This document shows positions 16,525 through 25,828 of a DNA stretch of 64,000 bases, in pieces. Source of the stretch: Duodenibacillus intestinigallinarum (lineage in GTDB: Bacteria; Pseudomonadota; Gammaproteobacteria; Burkholderiales; Burkholderiaceae_F); the NCBI GenBank assembly GCA_019117105.1, contig DXAH01000013.1, positions 1 through 64,000 on the forward strand. The letters run 5' to 3'. The notes under the pieces were generated by a model. The model made no database searches and had not been told where the DNA came from. It saw only the letters and a list, made by a program, of their open reading frames with translations. Every line of letters begins with the position of its first letter. Position 1 is the stretch's first letter. The position numbers were made by a program, and so were the translations under genes.

Positions 16525-16642
16525 CTTTGTTCTCCGTTGTATTTTTTATCGGTCTCAAGGCGAGGGCACCAATGGAATGCCTAATGCCTCTTCCAGTGTC
16601 CTCATGCCTTAAGACTGAATATCTCTCAAACTACGTCACCCT

Positions 16643-19330
16643 TTAGAGCTTCGGATTAGGCGTCGTATCCGTGGGTTTGGGCATCCACGGTGCGAAGTCT
16701 TCCGGCTTCTGCCAGATTCCCTTCGGTGCGCCTTCCTTGGCCTTGCTGATGCGCACCTGAATGCCTCGCAGCGTGTAGGTGCCGACCATATCGTTAAAGG
16801 GAGCGTCGTTCTTCGTGAGAACATTGACGTTGCATTCCGTCCAGCCGTGCGTCTTCGTGTAGAGCGTTTCGGGGAACCAGAAACGTTCCATATAAGCCGT
16901 CTCCGGCGGAATACCTTCGGTCACGCGAACCTTGCCGCGTGTTTTGCCGCGCTTGGATTCGATCCAAACCCAGTCGCCAGTCGTAACGCCGTACTTGGGC
17001 GCCGTAACCGGATTGAGCCAGATTTCGGGAACGGGATAGATCTCGCGCAGATACGGGATATTGCGCAACGTACCGTGGTGGTACATCGGCAGACGACCGT
17101 TGGTGAGCGTGATCGGGTAATCCTTTCGCGTCTCTTCGGTGAATTCGGATGGCGGCAGGTAGTAAGGCAACGGATCGTAGTCCTTCTTCACCGGCGGCAC
17201 CTTGTCCAAGGCATACGGTTTGCCGGTGCGACCCAGTTCAATAAAGACCTCTCCGTAAAGTTCCAATTTCTTCGAAGGCGTGCCGAACCCCACGGGCTTG
17301 CCCGTCTTCGGATCTTCCTTCTTGTAGACGTAGTAGCTGTTCCACTTTTCATACGGCATGAAGGTGTAAGGCTGAACCTTCAGGAATTGCTTCCAGGTCA
17401 TGCCGATATTCTTCAGACGGCCGTCGAGCAGTTCTTCCATCGAATCCCAGTAGGCCAAATCACCCTTCATGAAGGCCGGATCACACGCGCGCTTGCAGTT
17501 TTCGTTGCCAAGTGCCGCGCAGCGCTTGATGAGTTTCGACCAGAAAAGCGTTTCGTCTTCGGTTTCCCAAACGTGGGCCACAGGCTGGCGCGCAAAGACC
17601 ATATTGAGCGCTTCGACCAGCATGTTCGTTTCGAGCCATTCGGTCGCGGGCAACAGAATGTCGGCGTACATCGAGAACGATGTCGGATACATGAACATGT
17701 GCACGATCAGATCGACGTTCTTCATAGCCGGCAACCAACTCTGAGGATTGGCGTTTTGCAGCATCTTGTTGCCGGAGCGCTCGAGCCAAACCTTGATCGG
17801 ATAGGGTTTGCCGGTGAGCATGGCTTGCAGCACGGCCGAAGGTTGCGCAGCATCCCACTGCATAAGCCCCTTGTGTTCGTTGCTGCCCAGACGCTTGGTG
17901 AGCTGTCCCTTGGGAAGCAGATACGAGCAACGCGTTGCCAGAGATCCGGCGGGCACCACATTGGTCGTCGGGTTGCGCTGCATCAGAGCGCCGGGGCGTT
18001 CCACATTACCAGCCAAGGCATTCAAAATGACAGCCCCCATTGCCGCCTGCACGGAATTGGGCGTCTGGTCGGTCGCAACGCCGAGAGAGATACCGGCCGG
18101 ACCGTCGCAGTACAACTCAATGGCCTTCTTGATCTTTTCAGGATCAAGCCGGCACTCTTTGCCTGCCGCTTCCAACGTCCACGGTTCGCTGCGCTCGCGC
18201 ATCATCGTAAAGCCCGTCTTGTAGGTCACGCCCTTGTATTCAAACGTCCCCTCAAGCGCCGGATCAAGCGCATCATCCCACGGATAAGCAATTGCCTTGG
18301 GACTGTTGGTCTTCTTATCCCAAACCGTAAAGGTCTTGGCATCACCCTTAGGATCCAAGTCGCTTGCTCGAAGCATCATCTTCGTCTTGGCGTTGACCAG
18401 ATACGGCAAATTGGTCCAACGCATGACGAAGTCTTCGTCGTAGAGCTTGTTGGCCATGATGTAGCGAATCCAGCACAGCATCAGTGCCACGTCGGTACCC
18501 GGACGAATCGGCAGCCAGACATCGGCGCGCATAGCTTCCGGAACAAAGCGCGGATCAATGACGATCGTGCGAACGCCCTTGGCACGCAAACGCACGATGG
18601 CGTTGCCACCGGTGGCCGGACTGCTGTTGGATGAATCTGTACCCCACAGCACCAATGTCTTCATTTCCGTGTTGGGGTTGTAGATTTCGCGCGACTTTTC
18701 GTCAGCAATTGAGGTATCGGGGCCACCGTACATCATGCCGAAAGCAAGCGTACGAGGCAGATAACACTGTGCGCAGCCCGGCTCATAAAAGTTCGGGGTG
18801 CCAAACGCATTGGCAAAACGAGGGATACCGCGGAAGGCCGGGTTGCCACCGCCACCCGTCGTTACGAGCACAGATTCGGCGCCGTATTTGGCACGCACTT
18901 CCATCATCTTTTCAGCGATGGTATCAATGGCTTCCTTCCAGCTAATGCGCTTCCACTTGTTTTCACCGCGCTTGCCCACGCGGATCAACGGATACTTGTT
19001 GCGCTCCGGATGGTAGAGCGCATTGATGCCCGACAAGCCCTTGGCGCAGATTGCACCATGCGACATCGGGTATTCGGGGTTGCCCTCAAGCTTGACAACG
19101 CGACCGTTTCGGACATGAGCCAAAACGCCGCAATTCTGAATACAACCGCGGCAGCACGTCTTTACGATTTTTGTATCACCGCCGGCAGAGGCTTCAACTT
19201 TAGCTGCCGCCCCGGCAGCTTTAGCATCTTCAATCAAGCCGATCGGAATCGTCTTGTCAATTGCAGCTGCCAGTCCGCTAAACGCTGTCGCCTTGATCAA
19301 CGTTCTTCTTGAGGTCATCAGGGACTTCAT
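16643..19330 (-). CDS. Tat-exported molybdopterin oxidoreductase catalytic subunit, substrate unknown
   Basis: 895 residues from ATG 19330, chosen for AGGAGA upstream and for the Tat motif TSRRTLIKATAF right after it. A [4Fe-4S] site is formed by C60, C63, C67 and C95 (CCRGCIQNC, ICAKG). The likely molybdenum ligand is C189 in GCAQCYLPRT, placing the enzyme among Cys-ligated members (polysulfide, tetrathionate, arsenate reductases and gut catechol dehydroxylase-like enzymes) rather than Ser-ligated DMSO reductases. The first gene of an operon with Fe-S subunit, anchor, TorD chaperone, NapG-like protein and the NapH-GltD fusion. The substrate cannot be read from the sequence. Confidence 0.85.
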   Translation of the reverse strand: MKSLMTSRRTLIKATAFSGLAAAIDKTIPIGLIEDAKAAGAAAKVEASAGGDTKIVKTCCRGCIQNCGVLAHVRNGRVVKLEGNPEYPMSHGAICAKGLSGINALYHPERNKYPLIRVGKRGENKWKRISWKEAIDTIAEKMMEVRAKYGAESVLVTTGGGGNPAFRGIPRFANAFGTPNFYEPGCAQCYLPRTLAFGMMYGGPDTSIADEKSREIYNPNTEMKTLVLWGTDSSNSSPATGGNAIVRLRAKGVRTIVIDPRFVPEAMRADVWLPIRPGTDVALMLCWIRYIMANKLYDEDFVMRWTNLPYLVNAKTKMMLRASDLDPKGDAKTFTVWDKKTNSPKAIAYPWDDALDPALEGTFEYKGVTYKTGFTMMRERSEPWTLEAAGKECRLDPEKIKKAIELYCDGPAGISLGVATDQTPNSVQAAMGAVILNALAGNVERPGALMQRNPTTNVVPAGSLATRCSYLLPKGQLTKRLGSNEHKGLMQWDAAQPSAVLQAMLTGKPYPIKVWLERSGNKMLQNANPQSWLPAMKNVDLIVHMFMYPTSFSMYADILLPATEWLETNMLVEALNMVFARQPVAHVWETEDETLFWSKLIKRCAALGNENCKRACDPAFMKGDLAYWDSMEELLDGRLKNIGMTWKQFLKVQPYTFMPYEKWNSYYVYKKEDPKTGKPVGFGTPSKKLELYGEVFIELGRTGKPYALDKVPPVKKDYDPLPYYLPPSEFTEETRKDYPITLTNGRLPMYHHGTLRNIPYLREIYPVPEIWLNPVTAPKYGVTTGDWVWIESKRGKTRGKVRVTEGIPPETAYMERFWFPETLYTKTHGWTECNVNVLTKNDAPFNDMVGTYTLRGIQVRISKAKEGAPKGIWQKPEDFAPWMPKPTDTTPNPKL

Positions 19331-19446
19331 TGCCTGTTCTCCTGCTTTTGTCATGACGCCGCAATCAAAGCGCAAACAGCACGCCTTGACTGAGCATTCC
19401 ATTAGAGGAAAACGGCTGCCGGTTGTGGGTGTGGAGTCGAAAGGCA

Positions 19447-19470
19447 AAGACTGAGCGCTTTGTCAGTCTT
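19447..19470. promoter_or_regulatory. Inverted repeat upstream of the molybdoenzyme operon
   Basis: AAGACTGA at 19447-19454 and TCAGTCTT at 19463-19470 form a perfect 8-bp inverted repeat around an 8-nt spacer, 117 bp before the catalytic subunit start. It may be an operator; no known regulator consensus was matched. The rest of 19331-19589 shows no gene. Confidence 0.35.
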
Positions 19471-19589
19471 GTCCGGCAGGTTTTCCCGGGTCGAAAAAAA
19501 CTTCTTGAGTTTTTATTGTTTTTTGCGAAGTCTCCGAACATTTGCCTGCGACAACTTCAAAAATCCGCAAGCTATGTTGTGAAAAATGA

Positions 19590-20096
19590 AAGTTGTCCGC
19601 TACTCGCGCCTTTCTCTCGGGAAAGCCCTATCTCGAAATATTCCTGGACACGCACCGGTCGCTCCGGCTACGCTGCCGGGATTGGTCGCACAACATCACG
19701 GCGCAGAACATCGGCGGCTACTTCTACGACAAACCGTCGCGAACCTTGCCTGTTTTCGTCAACTACAACAAGGACGAAGGCGCCATTGCCTACGAAGATC
19801 ACTTCGTATCGGAAAACCATATGGTGGCGCTCTCCAAGACCAAACGCAAAGTCAATTCGAGCGACGCCGATCACATCTTCAAGCGCACCGAAGAGGACAA
19901 GGACAACCGCATTTACCTTTTCGTTCGAAAAAACAAGGACGATGCCGAGGCCAAATTGTTCTACTTCTTGGGCGAAATCGACGCTGAGGGCGAACCGGAA
20001 CCGGTCAAGGTTGTCGGCGGCGCCGATGCCTTTGAGATCAACTACCGATTGCGTGTGCCGGTTCGAAACGACATCTACACCTATCTCACTTCGTAG
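19590..20096 (+). pseudogene. Remnant of a helicase C-terminal DUF3427 domain
   Basis: The frame ending at 20096 encodes about 165 residues matching the DUF3427 domain found at the C-terminus of large DEAD/DEAH helicases: NIGGYFYDKPSRTLPVFVNY, YEDHFVSENHM, RIYLFVRKNKDDAEAKLFYF and PVRNDIYTYLTS. The helicase domains are absent and the frame opens only after a TGA at 19587. A neighbouring frame (ATG 19586) reads VVRYSRLSLGK, which would fit just upstream of the domain, suggesting small indels near 19600-19660. The only starts in frame are weak (TTG 19593). It is best read as the decayed end of a larger gene. Confidence 0.6.
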
Positions 20097-20152
20097 AGAC
20101 CGTTTTATCAGCACGTATACTTGCTACCCATTATTGAGAGGACACCAACACA

Positions 20153-20539
20153 ATGAAGACCATTGAAGTCGTTGCCGCCATCATTGTCAAAGACGGCAAA
20201 ATTCTTGCCACACAGCGCGGCTACGGCGAATACAAAGACGGCTGGGAATTCCCCGGCGGCAAAGTGCAGCAAGGCGAAACCGCCGAAGAAGCGATCGTGC
20301 GCGAAATTGAAGAAGAACTGCGCGTCACGATTCACCCCGACAAATTCGTGACGACGGTCGACTACGACTACCCGAACTTTCACCTCACGATGCACTGCTT
20401 CCTGTCGAGCATCACGCAGGGCGAAATCGAATTGGTCGAGCATGAAGCCATGAAGTGGCTCACCCGCGATGAACTTGACACTGTAGATTGGCTTCCGGCT
20501 GACATTGAAGTTGTGGAAGCACTCAAAAAGCTTCTCTGA
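20153..20539 (+). CDS. MutT-like Nudix pyrophosphohydrolase
   Basis: 128 residues with a full Nudix box beginning GGKVQQGETAEEAIVREIEE, the GX5EX7REUXEEXGU pattern. The N-terminus (VVAAIIVKDGKILATQRGYG) and the FPGGK context match the (deoxy)nucleoside triphosphate hydrolase group that contains MutT, which clears oxidised 8-oxo-dGTP. The start follows GAGAGG. It appears monocistronic, between the helicase remnant and the convergent sppA gene. Substrate specificity is not certain: the CTP pyrophosphohydrolase NudG has the same layout. Confidence 0.85.
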   Translation: MKTIEVVAAIIVKDGKILATQRGYGEYKDGWEFPGGKVQQGETAEEAIVREIEEELRVTIHPDKFVTTVDYDYPNFHLTMHCFLSSITQGEIELVEHEAMKWLTRDELDTVDWLPADIEVVEALKKLL

Positions 20540-20642
20540 GCCTGTCAATCTGAGAAACAAACGCTCGATTGAGAACCGACATTGGGATGCGTTCCTGTTC
20601 CAATCGCAGTCCGTCTTTCTGCAGTGCTTCAAAAAGATCCGC

Positions 20643-20668
20643 TTCGCCCGAGGTAACCCTCGGGCGAA
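20643..20668. terminator. Shared hairpin between mutT-like gene and sppA
   Basis: A perfect 11-bp stem, TTCGCCCGAGG at 20643-20653 and its complement at 20658-20668, with loop TAAC, lies between the two convergent genes. It could end transcripts from both sides, although T-runs are weak. Confidence 0.6.
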
Positions 20669-20725
20669 ATTGCGATCAACTCTGCGGAATCCTCAACAGC
20701 CGAATGGTTGCAGCGTGAAAGCTTG

Positions 20726-22525
20726 CTACTGCGGCGTGCACAGACAATGCGCATAGAGCGGCATACTGCCGGAAACCGTCTGCCGCAGGCGTTGGACAGG
20801 CTCGAGCACCTGCACGGCAGGAGTCGTCAAACGCATTGCTTCGGCAAAACCTGTTTCGACCATGGCGCGGCGCATCAGACGCATTACCATCACCGAAAGC
20901 CCTGATCCGTCGCGCTCGATGAATTCAGCCTGCGCTCCGGGAACGTTGGCCATCTCGGCGGCTCTGGCGAGTGCAACATCGAGACCCCCCAACGTATCTG
21001 CCAAGCCCATATCAATTGCCTGACGCCCGGTAAAGACACGGCCCTGCGCAAGCGCTGCCACCTTCTGCTCATCCATCTTGCGGCCCTTGGCGACCAATGA
21101 AATGAAATCGCGATAGATGCGTGCCACCGACAGTTCCATCATCTTTCCGTACTCGGGCGTCACGGACTTGAGCGGATTCATGGCATCGGCCAATGGCGAC
21201 GTTGCAACACCGCCCGTGCCAAGCGACAGACGAGAGATCGCCTTTTCAAAGGTCGGCATCATGCCGAAGACACCGATGGAGCCGGTGATGCTCATCGGAT
21301 CAGTCACGATCGTGTCGGCGCCGAGCGCCACCCAATAGCCACCGCTGGCAGCATAGTCACCAAAGCTTGCCACCACAGGCTTGCCCGCCTTCTTGACAAG
21401 TTCGAGTTCACGGCGAATGAGTTCAGACGCAACCGGACTGCCGCCGGGGCTATCGATGCGCACCACCAGCGCCGCATAATCGGGCGATTCGCGCACGGCT
21501 CGGATACGTCGCACGGCATCGCGCTCGCCGGTCATGCCAGGGCCGTCGCCGCCGTCCTTGATTTCACCTTCGATCGTCACCACGGCGATGCGTTTGCCGG
21601 AAGGCACCGTTTCAGCGGCTTCAAGGTAAAGCCGGTAATCGAGCAACTTTTCTTCGGTCGCACTCTTCCAACCCATGCGGGTGCGCAAAATGTCAATCAC
21701 CTCATCGGCCGTATGTACCGAGTCGATCAAGCTCTGATCGAGCGCCACACGGCTCATGTCGCCCTGCGCCTTTTCAAGAAGATCCGGATAGGTGGAGATC
21801 ACCTTGTCGACGATGCCCGGCATCAGGCCTCGGGAAGACTCGATGCTGGCGGTGTATTGCCACCAGATGTCCTTCATCCAAAAGCGATCTGCTTCAAGCG
21901 ACTCTTTGGAAGGAGCCGAGCGCACGAACACTTCCGGAGCGCTCTTATACTCGCCTGCACGATAGACGTGCACCGTAACACCCAGTTCCTTAAGCGCACT
22001 GCCCCAATACAAACGGGTACCCGAAAGGCCCTTGAGCATCACGCCGCCCATCGGGTGCACGAAAACTTCGTTGGCGTGTGCGGCTACCGCGTACTGAATC
22101 TGACTGTAGCCCGTCGACCAAACGGTGATCTTCTTGCCGGCGGCCTTGACACGATCCATCGCCGCACCGATTTCGCGCAAGGAAGCCAACCCAGCCTTTT
22201 GCAGATCCTGCACGCGGAAGTGCACCGCCGCGATGCGCTTGTCGTCAGCCGCAAGCGCCAGAGCGCGCGTCACATCTCGCAGACGCGTAAGCGAATCCGA
22301 ACCGTCGACCATGGAGGAAAACGTTCCCTGGCCGTCGAAATCGTCTTCTTCGACAACCTGCCCCGACAAGGTCACCAGCAGCACGGCATTGTTGGGCACG
22401 CTCACGGGCTTTTCGTAGAAAAAAGCAAAAACAATCGCGCCGAGAATCAGCAAAAAGACCAGGTTCAGGGTCAGACGCCTCAGAAAATCCAACCCGCGCC
22501 AGCAAGTCTTCAACACCTTCAGCAT
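20726..22525 (-). CDS. sppA: Signal peptide peptidase SppA, long form
   Basis: 599-residue inner-membrane serine protease that degrades cleaved signal peptides. One transmembrane helix is at about 19-36, followed by two tandem S49 protease domains. The catalytic dyad can be placed: K194 (RAGEYKSAPE) in the first half and S394 (DYAASGGYW) in the second, the arrangement of E. coli SppA (K209/S409). A glycine-rich DSPGGSP motif lies near 360. It is the last gene of an apparent argB-HAD-sppA unit, starting 16 bp after the HAD gene. Confidence 0.9.
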   Translation of the reverse strand: MLKVLKTCWRGLDFLRRLTLNLVFLLILGAIVFAFFYEKPVSVPNNAVLLVTLSGQVVEEDDFDGQGTFSSMVDGSDSLTRLRDVTRALALAADDKRIAAVHFRVQDLQKAGLASLREIGAAMDRVKAAGKKITVWSTGYSQIQYAVAAHANEVFVHPMGGVMLKGLSGTRLYWGSALKELGVTVHVYRAGEYKSAPEVFVRSAPSKESLEADRFWMKDIWWQYTASIESSRGLMPGIVDKVISTYPDLLEKAQGDMSRVALDQSLIDSVHTADEVIDILRTRMGWKSATEEKLLDYRLYLEAAETVPSGKRIAVVTIEGEIKDGGDGPGMTGERDAVRRIRAVRESPDYAALVVRIDSPGGSPVASELIRRELELVKKAGKPVVASFGDYAASGGYWVALGADTIVTDPMSITGSIGVFGMMPTFEKAISRLSLGTGGVATSPLADAMNPLKSVTPEYGKMMELSVARIYRDFISLVAKGRKMDEQKVAALAQGRVFTGRQAIDMGLADTLGGLDVALARAAEMANVPGAQAEFIERDGSGLSVMVMRLMRRAMVETGFAEAMRLTTPAVQVLEPVQRLRQTVSGSMPLYAHCLCTPQ

Positions 22526-22541
22526 TTGCGTCTCTCCTGCC

Positions 22542-23318
22542 TTAATTCGGTCTCATGCCGGCCTGCGAGCGAGCGTTACGCACGCGACGGGCCAGCTCAA
22601 CCAGGGAATCGACTGCAACGTCGGCCCAGGCGTGCGCCTGCATGCGATGCGGTTCGCGCTTGCGATAGCCCGCGCACCAAACCGTCACCATGCCGAGTTT
22701 CTTGGCCGTCTTGAGATTCACGGGGCTGTCTTCAACAAAACCGCACTGCTCGGGACGAGCCTTGAATCGCGCCGCCAAGCTGGCAAAAAGAGTCTCGTCA
22801 GGCTTGCAGCGCCAGGTTCCCATCACTCGCATATCATCGGCGCTTACCACCGCATCAAACAGGTCGGCAATGCCCAAGAGCGGTAAAAGCGCCTTGATGT
22901 AGCACTCCGGACCGTTGGTCACCAAAACGCGCTTGCCTTTTAAGGCCTTGAGACTGTCGCGCAGTTTGGCGCGGCTGAAGTCTTCGGGCACTTCTTCGGA
23001 AAGATCGAACCGGTGCGTGGCCTCAAAAAACTCCTCGGGGGCAATGCCATGGTGCTTTTCCAGCCCTAGAAAAGTCGCACCGTAGCGCGCCCAGTAGGCG
23101 TGCTGAAGGCGGCGACCTTCTTCAATCGACACGCCGAGCTTTTGCGCAATGAACGACTCCATGCGCAGATGAATGGCAGCAAACATGCCGCGGGAAGATT
23201 CATAGAGCGTATCGTCGCAGTCGATCAGCCAGACCTTGACGCGACTCAGTCGCGCACGGGTCTGTCCGTCGTCAGCGTTTTCAATCGGTTTGTTGCGGCG
23301 TTTCTTGTTATCAGTCAT
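22542..23318 (-). CDS. HAD-family hydrolase, probable pyrimidine 5'-nucleotidase
   Basis: 258 residues. HAD motif I is DCDDTLY, motif II LVTNG, and the later Lys and acidic motifs are KPDETLF and FVEDSPVNL. This pattern matches the pyrimidine 5'-nucleotidase group (SDT1/YjjG-like), which removes phosphate from nucleoside monophosphates. It overlaps the end of argB by 8 bp, an arrangement common in Burkholderiales. The first 25 residues are basic and poorly conserved, so a later start is possible. The true substrate is not known. Confidence 0.8.
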   Translation of the reverse strand: MTDNKKRRNKPIENADDGQTRARLSRVKVWLIDCDDTLYESSRGMFAAIHLRMESFIAQKLGVSIEEGRRLQHAYWARYGATFLGLEKHHGIAPEEFFEATHRFDLSEEVPEDFSRAKLRDSLKALKGKRVLVTNGPECYIKALLPLLGIADLFDAVVSADDMRVMGTWRCKPDETLFASLAARFKARPEQCGFVEDSPVNLKTAKKLGMVTVWCAGYRKREPHRMQAHAWADVAVDSLVELARRVRNARSQAGMRPN

Positions 23319-24216
23319 CGGCCGAAATCATCGTACCCACCCCCTGCGGAGTGAGAATTTCAAGAAGTAAACAGTGATTGACGCGTCCGTCAATGATGTG
23401 CACGCTGCGCACACCGTTGCGGGCGGCCGACAGCGCAGAAGAAAGTTTGGGAAGCATACCGCCCGAAATCGTGCCATCCTTAAAGAGCGCATCGATTTCA
23501 GAGGCCGTCAGTCCGCTTAGAAGATTGCCCTCGCGATCGAGCACACCCGGCGTATTGGTAAGCATCACGAGTTTTTCGGCCTTAAGCGTTTCGGCCATCT
23601 TTCCGGCCACCACGTCGGCATTGATGTTGTAGGCCAAGCCGTCTTCACCCATGCCGATGGGACTGATCACCGGAATGAAGTGATCCTGTTCGAGCGCCTG
23701 AACGAGCGACGGATTGATTTCCTCGATCAAGCCCACCTGACCGATGTCGTGATACACGTTGGGGTCGTTGGTGTCCTGCAACTTCATGCGGCGCGCCTTA
23801 ATGAGGCTGCCATCCTTGCCGGTCAAACCCACGGCATGCCCGCCGAAGGAGTTGATCATTTGCACGAGATCGCCCTGCACCTCACCGCACAACACCCATT
23901 CGACAACTTCCATCGTCTCGGGATCAGTGACACGCATGCCCTGCACGAATTCGCTAACCTTACCCACGCGATTCAAGGCACTGTTGATCTGAGGACCGCC
24001 GCCGTGCACAACCACCGGGTTCATGCCGACAAGTTTCAAAAGCACCACGTCTCGCGCGAAAGCGCGTTGCAGTTTCGGATCCGTCATGGCGTTGCCGCCG
24101 TACTTGATCACGATCGTCTTGCCGTGAAATCGCTGAATGTAAGGAAGAGCTTCGGAAAGAACTTCAGCTTTGAGCGAAGCGGGCACCAAATTGGTGTTGG
24201 GGGCGGAAGTCTGCAT
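23311..24216 (-). CDS. argB: Acetylglutamate kinase
   Basis: 301 residues. It phosphorylates N-acetylglutamate, the second step of arginine synthesis. The amino acid kinase fold is shown by IVIKYGGNAM near the N-terminus, VVHGGGPQIN near residue 70 and YNINADVVAGKMAETLKAEK in the ATP-binding half, ending with MLPKLSSALSAARNGV and HIIDGR. It is the first gene of the argB-HAD-sppA unit. A poly-T stretch at 24327-24335 in the upstream gap is not part of a gene. Confidence 0.95.
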   Translation of the reverse strand: MQTSAPNTNLVPASLKAEVLSEALPYIQRFHGKTIVIKYGGNAMTDPKLQRAFARDVVLLKLVGMNPVVVHGGGPQINSALNRVGKVSEFVQGMRVTDPETMEVVEWVLCGEVQGDLVQMINSFGGHAVGLTGKDGSLIKARRMKLQDTNDPNVYHDIGQVGLIEEINPSLVQALEQDHFIPVISPIGMGEDGLAYNINADVVAGKMAETLKAEKLVMLTNTPGVLDREGNLLSGLTASEIDALFKDGTISGGMLPKLSSALSAARNGVRSVHIIDGRVNHCLLLEILTPQGVGTMISADD

Positions 24217-24406
24217 TGTTTGTCATCCTTTTTTGACCGAGGGGATTTGCTTCCGAACGAAAGGCAATTCACTTGCGTGCCGTCGGGCACAGACACAAGT
24301 CCGCGGCGTTCTTTTGATGATACTTTCTTTTTTTGTCAACGCCGTTGCAAGCGCGCCAAACTATACCGCACGATGAGGCTTGCGAACACCGTGCGAGCCC
24401 GCATAG

Positions 24407-24430
24407 CAAAACAGAGCCCAAAGGCCCTGT
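24407..24430 (-). terminator. Intrinsic terminator of hslVU
   Basis: On the minus strand CAGGGCC and GGCTCTG form a 7-bp stem (one G-T pair) followed by TTTT, about 20 bases after the hslU stop codon. The rest of the 233-bp gap 24217-24449 shows no gene. Confidence 0.65.
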
Positions 24431-24449
24431 CTTGCAGACGGAACGATCG

Positions 24450-25799
24450 TTAGAGCACGTAGCGGGACAGATCCTGATCGCCCGCGAGCACGTCGAGACG
24501 CTCACGCACGTACGCTTCGTCGATGGTTACTTCCATCGCGCTGCGGCATCCCGCGTCAAAGCTCACTTCTTCAAGCAGCTTTTCCATCACGGTGTACAGA
24601 CGTCGCGCACCGATATTTTCCGTTCGTTCATTCACCTCAAAGGCGTAATGCGCAATCGCCTTGATCGCTTCGGGCGTGAAGGTGAGCTTGGCGCCGTCTG
24701 CACCCAGAAGTGCTTCGTACTGCTTGACGACAGAAGCGTCAGTCTGCGTAAGGATGCGCTCGAAGTCTTCTTCGGTAAGGCTCTTCAGTTCCACGCGAAT
24801 CGGCAAACGGCCCTGCAATTCGGGAACCAGATCCGACGGCTTGGAAAGGTGGAACGCACCCGAGCAGATAAAGAGCACGTGATCGGTCTTCACCCAGCCG
24901 TACTTAGTCTTCACGGAAGTGCCTTCAATGAGCGGCAGCAGATCGCGTTGCACACCTTCGCGAGAAACATCTCCCGAGCCGTGGCGCTCGGCCCCGCCCG
25001 CGATCTTGTCGATTTCGTCAATAAAGACGATGCCGTTGTTTTCCACACTTTCGATGGCGCGGCGCGTGAGGTCTTCGTGATCGATCAACTTGCCCGCTTC
25101 TTCGTCCGTATAGATCTCCATCACTTCACGGATCTTGAGACGCTTTTTCTCGCGACGCGAGGCGTTGATCTTGTCAAAGACGTTCTGCAACTGGTTTTCA
25201 AGATCGTCCATGCCTTCCGGACCGATCATGTTGAAGACGGGAGCGGTGCTTGCCACATCAGCTTCAACGGTCTTGTCGTCCAAACGGCCGGCACGCAGAT
25301 CTTCGCGGAAGCGACGGCGAGCGGCGCCTTCCACGGGCACCGGAGCCGCCTGACCTTCGACGGGAGCGGGCGGCGGCAGAAGAAGATCAAGCACGCGTTC
25401 CTCAGCCTGTTCGCGAGCGCGCGTCATCACGCGCTTTTTCTGCTGCGCTTCAACGAGCTTGATGCCAGCCTGCATCAGATCGCGCACGATTGATTCCACG
25501 TTGCGGCCAACATAGCCCACTTCGGTGAATTTGGTCGCTTCGGTCTTGACGAACGGCGCATCGGTGAGCTTAGCCAGGCGGCGGGCGATTTCGGTCTTGC
25601 CCACGCCGGTCGGCCCGATCATCAGAATGTTCTTGGGCGTAATTTCGGAGTGCAGCGGTTCAGGCACGCGGCTGCGGCGCCAACGGTTGCGAAGAGCCAC
25701 GGCAACGGCGCGCTTGGCGTCGTTCTGACCCACGATGTATTTGTCGAGTTCGCTCACGATTTCTCGCGGCGTGAGCATGGAGCGGTCGGTTTCGGTCAT
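24450..25799 (-). CDS. hslU: HslU ATPase subunit of the HslVU protease
   Basis: 449 residues. AAA+ unfoldase that feeds proteins into the HslV peptidase. Walker A is GPTGVGKT at 62-69, Walker B lies in GIVFIDEIDKI, and the pore motif is in the GYVGRN region. The intermediate domain occupies roughly residues 110-245. The C-terminus ends in LSRYVL, the tail that inserts into HslV. It is 29 bp after hslV and shares its transcript; a terminator follows at about 24410-24430. Confidence 0.97.
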   Translation of the reverse strand: MTETDRSMLTPREIVSELDKYIVGQNDAKRAVAVALRNRWRRSRVPEPLHSEITPKNILMIGPTGVGKTEIARRLAKLTDAPFVKTEATKFTEVGYVGRNVESIVRDLMQAGIKLVEAQQKKRVMTRAREQAEERVLDLLLPPPAPVEGQAAPVPVEGAARRRFREDLRAGRLDDKTVEADVASTAPVFNMIGPEGMDDLENQLQNVFDKINASRREKKRLKIREVMEIYTDEEAGKLIDHEDLTRRAIESVENNGIVFIDEIDKIAGGAERHGSGDVSREGVQRDLLPLIEGTSVKTKYGWVKTDHVLFICSGAFHLSKPSDLVPELQGRLPIRVELKSLTEEDFERILTQTDASVVKQYEALLGADGAKLTFTPEAIKAIAHYAFEVNERTENIGARRLYTVMEKLLEEVSFDAGCRSAMEVTIDEAYVRERLDVLAGDQDLSRYVL

Positions 25800-25828
25800 C
25801 TCGGAAAAAAATCTGTTCTTGGGAAAAA

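Noticed and set aside
16847..18634. 595-codon plus-strand frame inside the molybdoenzyme gene
   Set aside because: Antisense shadow of the catalytic subunit; no family motifs, and the minus-strand frame is unambiguous.
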